Assembly (NCBI GenBank): GCA_036378535.1
Contig: DASUWH010000044.1
Span: 8,057 to 72,056 of the forward strand
Source of the DNA: Gp1-AA122 sp036378535
GTDB lineage: Bacteria > Acidobacteriota > Terriglobia > Terriglobales > Acidobacteriaceae
Direction: 5' to 3'
Length of the DNA stretch: 64,000 nt
Position 1 is the stretch's first letter; each line of letters begins with the position of its first letter. The notes below the pieces were generated by a model that saw only the letters and a program-made list of their open reading frames with translations, was not told the DNA's origin and ran no database searches. The translations under genes and the position numbers were made by a program. Positions 51,776 to 59,561 of the stretch are shown piece after piece.

Positions 51776-51798
51776 GTACAACGAATGAACTCGTCAAC

Positions 51799-52275
51799 TT
51801 ACTGGGATTCATTGCTCGAGCTGAGTGGCACAGCCGAGTGCGCCAGCATGACCCATTGCTCCCGCACCTGCCGTTGCCAGACGCTCATGGCACGGAAGGG
51901 CGTCGGGGGCACGGGTTTTCCATTCAGCATTCCGCGGACATTCAGAATATAAGTCACCGTATAGGTGTTGCCATTCAGTTGTGACTGCAACTCGCCTAAG
52001 GAGTAGTCGTGAAGCTGAAGTTGTTTCCAGCGCTCGATGGCGGCAGCGCGGTCGAAAGTGCCGGCAGAAATGGACAACACGAAGTTCGGCGCCAAGCGGG
52101 ATTCGAGATCGCTCCAATGCTTCGCCTGTATCTCGTGCCAGAAGACGCGCTCCAGCGACTCGCCCCCGGTCACGTCAGTCCAGGCGGTGGGCTTGTGCTC
52201 GCCCCAGACGGTGCATCCTAAAGTTGCCCCCAGCAATATCAGCACTGGCACGATGCCCATTTCCCGCCTCAGCAT
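51799..52275 (-). CDS. exported NTF2/SnoaL-like (DUF4440-type) protein
   Basis: A 158-residue protein with a hydrophobic N-terminal segment (7-20) ending in LGCTV. Cys21 might be lipidated, although the lipobox is imperfect. The mature part has the DUF4440 pattern ERVFWHEIQAKHWSDLESRL, then FDRAAAIERWKQLQLHDYSL, and a final beta-sheet with MSVWQRQVREQWVMLAHSAV. The fold is usually a small ligand-binding cone. No catalytic residues can be assigned and the function is unknown. It is upstream of mutY on the same strand, separated by the dispersed repeat. Confidence 0.7.
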   Translation of the reverse strand: MLRREMGIVPVLILLGATLGCTVWGEHKPTAWTDVTGGESLERVFWHEIQAKHWSDLESRLAPNFVLSISAGTFDRAAAIERWKQLQLHDYSLGELQSQLNGNTYTVTYILNVRGMLNGKPVPPTPFRAMSVWQRQVREQWVMLAHSAVPLSSSNESQ

Positions 52276-52439
52276 GCCGCGATTCTACCGCAAAGGTTCA
52301 GTTGGGCAATTGCCCTCCCGAGTGGCAGAGCAGGTGCGTTGGGCTTGACCCTGCGCCAGCAGAACGGAATAATGGGCGAGCCTGGCAATCCGCAACGCAC
52401 GCGTGGCTCTTTTCGCATCCATTGGTTTCGGGAGCAAGC

Positions 52440-52661
52440 ATGCGCGATTTCAACCGCAAAGTGGAAGAAGCATCGGCGCGCTTCAACCAGTCGGTGGCCA
52501 ACCTGGCCGATCAGTTGGAGAAAGAGAGCGCCGAGTTGATCACTTACCTGAACGAAGAAGTGGTGCCGGCCATCCGGACACACTCAACCAAGGCGTTGCG
52601 AACGGCGTCGGAGAAGCTTGCTCGCTTCGCCGACTATCTCGATCAGCAAAGGCGGTCCTGA
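52440..52661 (+). CDS. small helical hypothetical protein upstream of rlpA
   Basis: A 73-residue, highly charged protein that is probably a continuous amphipathic helix or coiled coil (VEEASARFNQSVANLADQLE, then HSTKALRTASEKLARFADYL). GGGAG precedes the ATG by six bases. It ends 8 bases before the GTG of rlpA and is probably translated with it. No membrane segment or known family is seen. The character recalls small envelope-associated helical proteins, but that is only an impression. Confidence 0.6.
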   Translation: MRDFNRKVEEASARFNQSVANLADQLEKESAELITYLNEEVVPAIRTHSTKALRTASEKLARFADYLDQQRRS

Positions 52662-52669
52662 ATCCCCGC

Positions 52670-53422
52670 GTGTTTCCTCTTTTCACTCTCGTCATTATTT
52701 TGCTGCTGAGTGGTTGCAGCCATCAGAAGACAGGAAAAGTCGGTGTGCCTCCGCCGCCTGCCCTCGAGAGCGAATCTCAACCGGGGGTTACAGCGGAAAC
52801 TAAGCCCGCTAAGCCTCAGCATGCGAACGGCGGCGCACAGCAGGAAAGCCTCTCGGTTCCGGCGGACGCGAAGGCGATTTATACAGAGACCGGGCTTGCC
52901 AGCTGGTACGGCCCGCCGTACCACAATCGGCGCGGATCGAATGGCGAGATCTATAACATGAACGCCTTGACGGCGGCCCACCGAACGGTTCCGCTGGGGT
53001 CGATTTGCCGGGTCACCAATGTCAAGACCGGAAATTCGACCTTAGTCAGGATTACTGACCGGGGCCCATTTATCAAAGGCCGCATCCTCGATCTGTCGCT
53101 CGCGGCCGCGAAGAAAGTGGATGTGTGGAAGGCAGGTCTGGCCCGCGTAAAAGTGGAAGTCTTGCAAACGCCCGCTCCTCTCGATGCGGGCGGGCGCTGG
53201 GCCGTGCAGATCGGAGGTTTCGAGGATGCGAAAGTAGCCGGCGATCTGGCGGACCATCTGACTCGTCGCTATCACACCGCTCAGGTGCTGAAGTTTGCCA
53301 GTCCCACGGGAGCCTGGTGGATTCGCGTGCGTGTACGGGATGACGATAAGCAGCGTGCCGAGGAGCTTGCCCGGGCTACCGAGACCGCCGAGGGCGCGGT
53401 GTTTCTAGTCAGACTGGATTAA
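52670..53422 (+). CDS. rlpA: RlpA-like septal-ring lytic transglycosylase with SPOR domain
   Basis: A 250-residue lipoprotein. The GTG start at 52670 gives a short hydrophobic signal with lipobox LLSGC. A Pro/Ala/Gln-rich linker reaches to about residue 65. The double-psi beta-barrel (about 68-160) has ASWYGPPYHNRRGSNGEIYN, LTAAHRTVPLGSICRVTNV, and ITDRGPFIKGRILDLSLAAA. The C-terminal SPOR domain (about 172-250, WAVQIGGFEDAKVAGDLADH) would bind denuded glycan at the septum. RlpA proteins cleave such glycans during daughter-cell separation. The frame is open further upstream, but only the lipoprotein start makes sense. Confidence 0.9.
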   Translation: MFPLFTLVIILLLSGCSHQKTGKVGVPPPPALESESQPGVTAETKPAKPQHANGGAQQESLSVPADAKAIYTETGLASWYGPPYHNRRGSNGEIYNMNALTAAHRTVPLGSICRVTNVKTGNSTLVRITDRGPFIKGRILDLSLAAAKKVDVWKAGLARVKVEVLQTPAPLDAGGRWAVQIGGFEDAKVAGDLADHLTRRYHTAQVLKFASPTGAWWIRVRVRDDDKQRAEELARATETAEGAVFLVRLD

Positions 53423-53500
53423 ACCAGTTCCCAGTTGTCAGTTCGCCGCCAAATCTGTCCCCCCTTGAAACAACAAACCGAAAACTAGAAACTGGTCCTC

Positions 53501-53854
53501 ATGTCCGACTACGAGCCTGGTTGTCTGTTCTGCCGAATCGTCAGGGGAGAGGCGCCGTCCAGGAAGGTTTACGAGGACGAGCGCACTTTTGCCTTCGAAG
53601 ACATCAACCCGCAGGCGCCTACCCATGTCCTGATCGTTCCGAAGCGGCACATTCGGGGCTTGAAGGAAGCGAAACCGGAAGATTCGGATGATGTTGGCTA
53701 TTGTCACCTCGTCGCCGCCAAACTTGCGCGCGGACGCGGCATCGAGGATGGATACCGCACCGTGCTGAACGTTGGCCCGGGCGCGGGTCAGAGTGTTTTT
53801 CACCTGCATGTGCACCTGATCGGTGGACGCCATTTGAAGTGGCCTCCGGGATAG
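53501..53854 (+). CDS. HIT-family nucleotide hydrolase (HinT-like)
   Basis: A 117-residue protein with the histidine triad HLHVHLIGGRH near the end. The N-terminal zinc-type CLFCRIVRGEAPSRKVYED and HVLIVPKRHIRGLKE are typical of HinT. It hydrolyses purine nucleoside phosphoramidates in known relatives. The length is normal. It is on the same strand as rlpA, 78 bases downstream, with no visible functional link. Confidence 0.93.
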   Translation: MSDYEPGCLFCRIVRGEAPSRKVYEDERTFAFEDINPQAPTHVLIVPKRHIRGLKEAKPEDSDDVGYCHLVAAKLARGRGIEDGYRTVLNVGPGAGQSVFHLHVHLIGGRHLKWPPG

Positions 53855-54042
53855 CTCTACAAACCGGCCCGGCGAATGAAAATGGTAGCCGGAATTCCAC
53901 TCCGAGCCTCTGGTCGCGCTCGGTTACAAGGGGTCCTTGGCTCCGCTCAGGGTGACAATTTCTTTTTGGCAGGCAGCCATCTTCGCTATCACCTTCTCTG
54001 AAACCAATCTTCCTTCTCGTTCGTCTACTATTACGAATTCCT

Positions 54043-54642
54043 ATGCGCAGAGCTATCTTGCATCTGAAAAAAGCCGACCCGGTGCTGGCAACGATCATCG
54101 AGCGGGTGGGACGGTTCGGGATGAACTACGACGAGCCCGCTTTTCATAGCCTGGCGGAGGCGATCGTTTACCAGCAACTGCACGGAAAAGCGGCGGCGAC
54201 CATTTTCAAACGACTGACCGACCTGGCCGGAGAACCGCTCACGCCAGCGGGCATTTTGAAACTTTCCGAAGAACAATTGCGGGGCGTGGGACTCTCGAAG
54301 CAGAAGCTGTCGTACCTGCGCGATCTCGCGGCTAAGACTCAAGCAGGAGAGCTGGATTTTGCCCGCCTTCCCGACCTGCCGGACTCCGAAGTGATCAAAG
54401 CGCTGACCCAGGTCAAAGGCATCGGCGCGTGGACCGCTCACATGTTTCTGATGTTCTCGCTGCGTCGCCCGGATGTTCTGCCCACCGGCGACTTGGGCAT
54501 TCAAATGGCCATCCGCAAACACTACCGCAAGCGCAAGCTTCCGAAGCCAGTACAAATGGAAAAGATCGCCAAGTGCTGGTCTCCTTACCGTAGCGTCGCC
54601 TGCTGGTATCTGTGGAGAAGCATGGATATCAAAACCCTCTGA
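54043..54642 (+). CDS. HhH-GPD DNA-3-methyladenine glycosylase, AlkA-like
   Basis: A 199-residue enzyme that excises alkylated bases. AIVYQQLHGKAAATIFKRL near residue 42 is the standard beginning of the domain. The helix-hairpin-helix is LTQVKGIGAWTAHMFLMFSL near 125. The catalytic Asp is in VLPTGDLGIQMAIRK. It lacks the N-terminal domain of E. coli AlkA, as is usual for the shorter bacterial and yeast Mag1-type enzymes. The ATG at 54043 has no strong ribosome site. A remnant of the dispersed repeat (around 53925-53960) lies upstream. Confidence 0.88.
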   Translation: MRRAILHLKKADPVLATIIERVGRFGMNYDEPAFHSLAEAIVYQQLHGKAAATIFKRLTDLAGEPLTPAGILKLSEEQLRGVGLSKQKLSYLRDLAAKTQAGELDFARLPDLPDSEVIKALTQVKGIGAWTAHMFLMFSLRRPDVLPTGDLGIQMAIRKHYRKRKLPKPVQMEKIAKCWSPYRSVACWYLWRSMDIKTL

Positions 54643-54722
54643 CCCAGTCTTCAGTCGTCAGCTTCAGAAGCGGGCTGCCCCTGTGCGCCTCTGTGCCCTC
54701 TGTGGTTTAATTAATTACAGCG

Positions 54723-55145
54723 ATGGCGACTGAACCGAAGATCCGCGTGCTGGTGGCCAAGCCTGGCCTCGATGGCCATGATCGCGGCGCGAAGGTGATT
54801 GCCCGGGCGCTGCGTGATGCCGGTATGGAAGTGATCTATACCGGGCTGCGGCAGACGCCGGAAATGGTCGTCAACGCCGCCCTCCAGGAAGACGTCCACG
54901 TCATCGGGTTGTCAATTCTTTCAGGGGCTCACAACGCCATCGTCCCGCGGGTCATGGAACTTCTGCACCAGAACAAGATGGAAGATGTGCTGGTGCTGGT
55001 CGGCGGCATCATTCCCGATCAGGATATTGCGGCTTTGAAGAATGCTGGGGTAGCCGCGATTTTCCAGCCGGGCACCGCCATGGACGACATCGTCAAGTTC
55101 ATCCGCGCCAACGTAAAGCCTCGCGGCGTGCCGACGGCCGGATAA
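54723..55145 (+). CDS. cobalamin-binding subunit of methylmalonyl-CoA-type mutase
   Basis: A 140-residue free-standing B12-binding domain. The histidine ligand motif D-x-H-x2-G is Asp17-Gly-His19-Asp-Arg-Gly22 in PGLDGHDRGAKVIARAL. GLSILSGAHNAIVPRVMELL and VGGIIPDQDIAALKNAGVAA are the other cofactor contacts. In split mutases this subunit pairs with a separate large catalytic chain, which is not in the window. Its TAA is followed at once by the ATG of the next gene, so translation is probably coupled. The acyl-CoA catabolism genes downstream agree with a role in propionate or branched-chain metabolism. Confidence 0.93.
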   Translation: MATEPKIRVLVAKPGLDGHDRGAKVIARALRDAGMEVIYTGLRQTPEMVVNAALQEDVHVIGLSILSGAHNAIVPRVMELLHQNKMEDVLVLVGGIIPDQDIAALKNAGVAAIFQPGTAMDDIVKFIRANVKPRGVPTAG

Positions 55146-55877
55146 ATGGCCGAGCCCAGTTCCTCCCGGTTGCGGGAGATCCTTTCCCAAGCTATCGGCC
55201 CCACGCCCTGGTACTGGAAAACATTTCCGTCCCTGGTTTCGCAAGCGCGGCAAAAATTCGTGTGGACGCATCACGGAGATCAGGGCGCCCTAGCTTACGT
55301 GGTTTCGTTGGCCCTGGAGCAGGAACCCGACAAGCCACGCCTGGCTTTGAATACATACTGCCGGCCATTCTTCGTGCCCCCGTCCTACCTGGGGATTTGG
55401 TGTCCGGAGGGCCGCAACTTGCGGCTGGCGTGCCTTGATCCGGACAGCCTGAAATCGTTTGACTTTGCCGAACTGGCCGGATGGTTCAAGCAATCCACTG
55501 ATCGCATCTATGCAGCCACCGAGCCCGTGGCGGACTTCGAAATTCCCCTGGCGCTTGAAGCCGGAACTCACAAGATTGACGTGCCCGCCCCGTTCGCCAG
55601 CATGGATGAATTAATCCTCCCCACCAGCTATAAGGCGCTGTCCAACGACGATCCAGCATTTGCTCTGTTTGTGGTCTACCTGCAAGCGGGACTCGTCGAG
55701 GTTCTGCCACAGAAGTGGTTTACGGCCGCCCAATACCAGGTGGGGCAACAATGGATTACGCGCGCCACCCGCGACCCCGAATCGCACCGCATCGTGGGCG
55801 AGTGTTTTGGCGTGGGAACGTTTTTGCTCACGGAAGATGGATGCCGGTTGGAACGATGGATTGAAAAAAGCACTTAG
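55146..55877 (+). CDS. hypothetical protein coupled to the B12-binding subunit
   Basis: A 243-residue soluble protein with no signal peptide or membrane segment. It starts directly at the stop of the cobalamin-binding gene. Trp- and Pro-rich blocks are visible (SQAIGPTPWYWKTFPSLVSQ, FFVPPSYLGIWCPEGRNLRL), and it ends in a beta-rich part around IVGECFGVGTFLLTEDG. I do not recognise the family. Its tight coupling suggests it serves the mutase or an acyl-CoA reaction, but no catalytic motif supports this. An inverted-repeat element begins 6 bases after its stop. Confidence 0.6.
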   Translation: MAEPSSSRLREILSQAIGPTPWYWKTFPSLVSQARQKFVWTHHGDQGALAYVVSLALEQEPDKPRLALNTYCRPFFVPPSYLGIWCPEGRNLRLACLDPDSLKSFDFAELAGWFKQSTDRIYAATEPVADFEIPLALEAGTHKIDVPAPFASMDELILPTSYKALSNDDPAFALFVVYLQAGLVEVLPQKWFTAAQYQVGQQWITRATRDPESHRIVGECFGVGTFLLTEDGCRLERWIEKST

Positions 55878-55883
55878 CAGTTA

Positions 55884-55995
55884 GGGATGCTCTGATTAAG
55901 TTCATTTCTGTCATCCCGAGCGCAGCAGAATTGCCGCTTTTCAGGCAATTCTGCGGAGTCGAGGGACCTTGTGTTCGCCTTAATCAGAGTTTCCC
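55884..55995. mobile_element. MITE-like element flanked by TA, 112 bp
   Basis: The ends are GGGATGCTCTGATTAAG and CTTAATCAGAGTTTCCC, with TA directly outside on both sides. It carries the cleanest core: TTCATTTCTGTCATCCCGAG, the 11-bp stem GCAGAATTGCC / GGCAATTCTGC, and GTCGAGGGACCTTGTGTT. Confidence 0.88.
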
Positions 55996-56118
55996 TAGCA
56001 TTCAGCGCCCAGCCCCTAAGTTTCGCGCCCGCTGTACGGTGCAGAGTCTCGCTGGAACAGCGATCATTTGTGAAGAGCGCGCACTTTGTCGAGGTTTCAG
56101 CCCTGAGGGACGTCAGGC

Positions 56119-56705
56119 TTGAGCATCGCATTCTTCCAACTCGAAGACATCAAGAATGCCCGCGTACTTCGGCTCCAGTCGACGGACGGCACCAACCGGC
56201 TGACGCGCGCCTGCGTACTCGCGCTTGCCGATGCTGTCGTTGAACTGGCCGCGTTCCCCAAGCCGCTCATCATCACGGGCAACCGTAAATTTTTTTCCGC
56301 CGGAGCCGATCTGTTGGAGATTGCCGCGCTCACCGGGCCGGAAGCCTACGTCTTCGCGAAGATGGGGCAGGAACTCATGAATCACATCGAGCGCTTCCCG
56401 GCCCCGGTCTACGCGGCGATCGAGGGCTACTGTATGGGCGGAGGTTTGGATCTGGCGCTGGCTTGTCATCGTCGGATTGCAGGCCCTCAAGCCATCTTTG
56501 GCCATCGCGGCGCCGCCTTGGGGCTGGTTACCGGTTGGGGCGGGACTCAGCGTCTCCCCGTCTAGTCGGAAAAGGCAGAGCCCTGGAAATGTTCGTCTGC
56601 GCCGAGAAACTCCACGCCTCCGATGCGCTGCGCATCGGCCTGGTCGATCATGTGGTAGACGATCCCGTATCCTTCTGCATCTCACGGGCGGAACACGCGG
56701 ACTGA
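56119..56705 (+). pseudogene. frameshifted, truncated enoyl-CoA hydratase
   Basis: The first frame (56119-56565) encodes a crotonase from the N-terminus to GLVTGWGGTQRLP, including the oxyanion-hole blocks FFSAGADLLEI and EGYCMGGGLDLALAC. It then stops. The expected continuation RLVGKGRALEMFVCAEKLHA is in the next frame, running to 56705. One extra C in the CCCC run near 56555-56559 would restore it. Even so the protein would end after about 195 residues (normal about 260), lacking the C-terminal helices. The gene is therefore probably decaying; a single-base assembly error would explain the frameshift but not the short end. The apparent start is TTG. Confidence 0.75.
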
Positions 56706-56855
56706 GCCATTACCTTGCACGCTTCCCCTTGTGCCCCTTCGTGTCCTCTCTGGTGAAATGCGCTCAGCGGCCAAATGCCAGGTGCTAAATGCCAACTGCT
56801 GTTTGCTCTTCCCCGCTCCGCTGTTATACCGTAAACAGTTTCAAGTGGCACGCCT

Positions 56856-58565
56856 ATGGCCGATCGTAGAGACCCTGTTGGTCCCAGCACCCTGACCCTG
56901 AACAACGTCCTGGAAAGCCGCGTGGACCCGACCTCGGCGCGGTACGAAGCCAATATGCGGGCTATGGCCGACCTGGTCTCGGCGGTTCATAACGAGGAAG
57001 AGAAAATCTGCGAAGGCGGCGGCGCGAAGGCGATCGAGAGCCAGCACAGCAAAGGCAGGTTAACCGCGCGGGAGCGGATCGCCCTGCTCGCCGATCCCGG
57101 CAGCTTCTTTGAACTCGGCATTTACGCCGCCGACGGCATGTATGAGGAATGGGGCGGCGCGCCCGCTGCGGGCGTCATCACCGGACTGGCACGCGTTCAC
57201 ACCCGGCTGGTGATGCTCATCGTGAACGACGCGACGGTGAAGGCGGGGGCGTTCTTCCCCATGACCTCCAAGAAAGTTATCCGCGCCCAGAATATTGCCA
57301 TCGACAATCGCACGCCCACGATTTACCTGGTGGACTCGGCTGGCGTTTTCCTGCCCCTTCAGGAAGATGTTTTCCCCGATACTGACGATTTCGGGCGCGT
57401 GTTTCGCAACAATGCGGTGATGTCCGCGATGAGCATTCCTCAGATCGCGGCCATCATGGGCATGTGCGTTGCCGGCGGCGGATATCTGCCGGTCATGTGC
57501 GATCACGTGCTGATGACCGACGGCAGCGGATTGTTTTTGGCAGGGCCTGCGCTGGTGCAAGCTGCGATTGGGCAGAAGTACACAGCCGAAGAACTGGGCG
57601 GCGCGGCCATGCATTCAGCTATCAGCGGCACCGCCGATTTCCGCGAACCCAACGATGAGGCTTGTATTGCCCGTATCCGCTCCATCGTGGATCGGTGGGG
57701 ATATCGGCGGCAGTCGCCGTGGGACCGCAAGAAACCTGAACCGCCCGCCCTGGCCGCCGAAGAGATTTATGGAATTTACGACCCCTCGCCCTCGAAGCCG
57801 TATGACATGCGTGAGATTCTGGCACGCATTGTGGATGCGAGCCGTTTCGATGAATACAAACCCGAGTACGGAAAGACGCTGTTGTGCGGCTATGCGCGCA
57901 TCGGCGGCTTTGCCGTCGGCATAGTCGCCAATCAGAAATTACACGCGCAGCAAGTGGATCATGAAGGCCACAAGCGCATGGAATTCGGGGGAGTGATCTA
58001 TACCGAGTCCGCGGAAAAAGCCGCGCGCTTCATCATGGATTGCAACCAGAATCTGGTCCCGCTGGTCTTCTTTCACGACGTGAACGGGTTTATGGTCGGG
58101 CGCGATGCGGAATGGACGGGCATTATCAAAGCGGGCGCGAAAATGGTGAATGCGGTATCGAATTCGGTGGTGCCCAAGATCACGGTCATTGTCGGTGGTT
58201 CGTTCGGCGCGGGCCATTACGCCATGTGCGGCAAGGCTTATGATCCGCGCTTCGTGTTTGCCTGGCCCACGGCAAAATATGCGGTCATGAGCGGCGACTC
58301 GGCGGCCGGAACCCTGGTCGAGATCAAGATCAAGCAACTGGAGCGCGGGGGCAAGAAGCTGAGCGATGCCGAGAGGAAAGAACTCTACGAATCGGTGAAG
58401 AAGACCTACGACGAGCAGACCGACCCGCGTTACGGCGCTGCCCGCTTATGGATCGACAAGATCATCGACCCGCTGCAGACCCGTGAAGCTATTGTGCAGG
58501 CGCTGGAAGCCGCCGCTCTGAATCCCGATGTGCCTGAGTTTAAGGTGGGAGTGCTGCAAACATAG
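56856..58565 (+). CDS. acyl-CoA carboxylase carboxyltransferase (beta) subunit
   Basis: The 569 residues match biotin-dependent carboxyltransferases of the methylcrotonyl/propionyl-CoA class. The N-terminal half has KGRLTARERIALLADPGSFF, VMSAMSIPQIAAIMGMCVAG and LFLAGPALVQAAIGQKYTAE. The C-terminal half has FVFAWPTAKYAVMSGDSAAG and MVNAVSNSVVPKITVIVGGS. The following HMG-CoA-lyase-like and enoyl-CoA hydratase genes make methylcrotonyl-CoA carboxylase of leucine breakdown the best guess. The biotin carboxylase/BCCP subunit is not in the window. Confidence 0.9.
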   Translation: MADRRDPVGPSTLTLNNVLESRVDPTSARYEANMRAMADLVSAVHNEEEKICEGGGAKAIESQHSKGRLTARERIALLADPGSFFELGIYAADGMYEEWGGAPAAGVITGLARVHTRLVMLIVNDATVKAGAFFPMTSKKVIRAQNIAIDNRTPTIYLVDSAGVFLPLQEDVFPDTDDFGRVFRNNAVMSAMSIPQIAAIMGMCVAGGGYLPVMCDHVLMTDGSGLFLAGPALVQAAIGQKYTAEELGGAAMHSAISGTADFREPNDEACIARIRSIVDRWGYRRQSPWDRKKPEPPALAAEEIYGIYDPSPSKPYDMREILARIVDASRFDEYKPEYGKTLLCGYARIGGFAVGIVANQKLHAQQVDHEGHKRMEFGGVIYTESAEKAARFIMDCNQNLVPLVFFHDVNGFMVGRDAEWTGIIKAGAKMVNAVSNSVVPKITVIVGGSFGAGHYAMCGKAYDPRFVFAWPTAKYAVMSGDSAAGTLVEIKIKQLERGGKKLSDAERKELYESVKKTYDEQTDPRYGAARLWIDKIIDPLQTREAIVQALEAAALNPDVPEFKVGVLQT

Positions 58566-58630
58566 CCACAGATTCGCACCTATTCGCGCGAATCTATGTA
58601 TTCTTGATTCGTAATCATCCGTGAAAGCCC

Positions 58631-59524
58631 GTGGCCGATCCAGTGATGTCGGAAGTAGTAAAACTTATCGAATGCCCGCGTGATGCCTGGCAAGGCCTCA
58701 AGGGCCAGATCCCTACCCACATCAAGATCGATTATCTACAGGCGCTGATCAGCGCGGGGTTCAAGCACATTGACGCGGTATCGTTCGTCTCGCCCCACGC
58801 TGTCCCGCAGATGGCGGATTCGGAAGATGTCCTCCAGGAACTGGATCCCCCCGACGATGTCGAGATCATTGGCATTGTGGTCAACGAAAAAGGCGCCGAG
58901 CGGGCTGTCGCCAGCAGGGCCGTCCGCACTTTGGGATTCCCCTACTCGGTTTCGCCAACCTTCCTGCAAAACAATCAACGGCAGAGCCTGGAGGACGCGA
59001 TCGAGGAACTCGAGAAAATCGAGAAGAAAGCCCAGGATGCCGGCCTGGACGTGGTTGTTTACATCTCGATGGCATTCGGGAATCCGTATGGAGATCCGTG
59101 GAGTATAGACGAGGTCGTCGAGGCCGTCGGCCTGCTGGAAGCGCAAGACATTCACACCATCTCCCTCGCAGATACAGTGGGACTGGCGAGCACGGCGCAG
59201 ATCGGCGAAGTGGTGGCAGGAATCGTCTCGAAATACGATTACCTGGATATAGGCGTGCATCTACACAGCCGGCCGGAGCAGGCGATCGAGAAAATTCTTG
59301 CGGCCTACGACGCTGGCTGCCGCAGATTTGATTCCGCTCTGGGCGGATTGGGCGGGTGCCCCTTCGCCCAGGACGCCCTGGTAGGGAATATTCCTACGGA
59401 GAAAGTGATCGAAGCCTTGCAGCAGCGGGGAGCGGAACTGCCGCGACTCAAATCGCTGGACACGTTGCTGCGCGTTTCGACGGAATTGGGGGCGCGATAC
59501 ACCAATTCATCGGCAGCGGATTGA
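58631..59524 (+). CDS. hydroxymethylglutaryl-CoA-lyase-like protein
   Basis: A 297-residue TIM-barrel HMGL-like enzyme. Family features are Arg17-Asp18 in IECPRDAWQG, SFVSPHAVPQMADSEDV, the GLGGCPFAQDALVGN loop with the catalytic Cys, and SLADTVGLAS. Two sites differ from ordinary HMG-CoA lyases. The usual GPRDGLQNE is CPRDAWQGL, and the metal-site HxHDTxG is HLHSRPEQ. It may therefore act on a related hydroxyacyl-CoA. The GTG start follows the carboxyltransferase by 65 bases. In leucine breakdown this step would yield acetyl-CoA and acetoacetate. Confidence 0.82.
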   Translation: MADPVMSEVVKLIECPRDAWQGLKGQIPTHIKIDYLQALISAGFKHIDAVSFVSPHAVPQMADSEDVLQELDPPDDVEIIGIVVNEKGAERAVASRAVRTLGFPYSVSPTFLQNNQRQSLEDAIEELEKIEKKAQDAGLDVVVYISMAFGNPYGDPWSIDEVVEAVGLLEAQDIHTISLADTVGLASTAQIGEVVAGIVSKYDYLDIGVHLHSRPEQAIEKILAAYDAGCRRFDSALGGLGGCPFAQDALVGNIPTEKVIEALQQRGAELPRLKSLDTLLRVSTELGARYTNSSAAD

Positions 59525-59561
59525 GAAAGTGCAGCTCTCGCACCAGACCTCTGTGGGAAAC

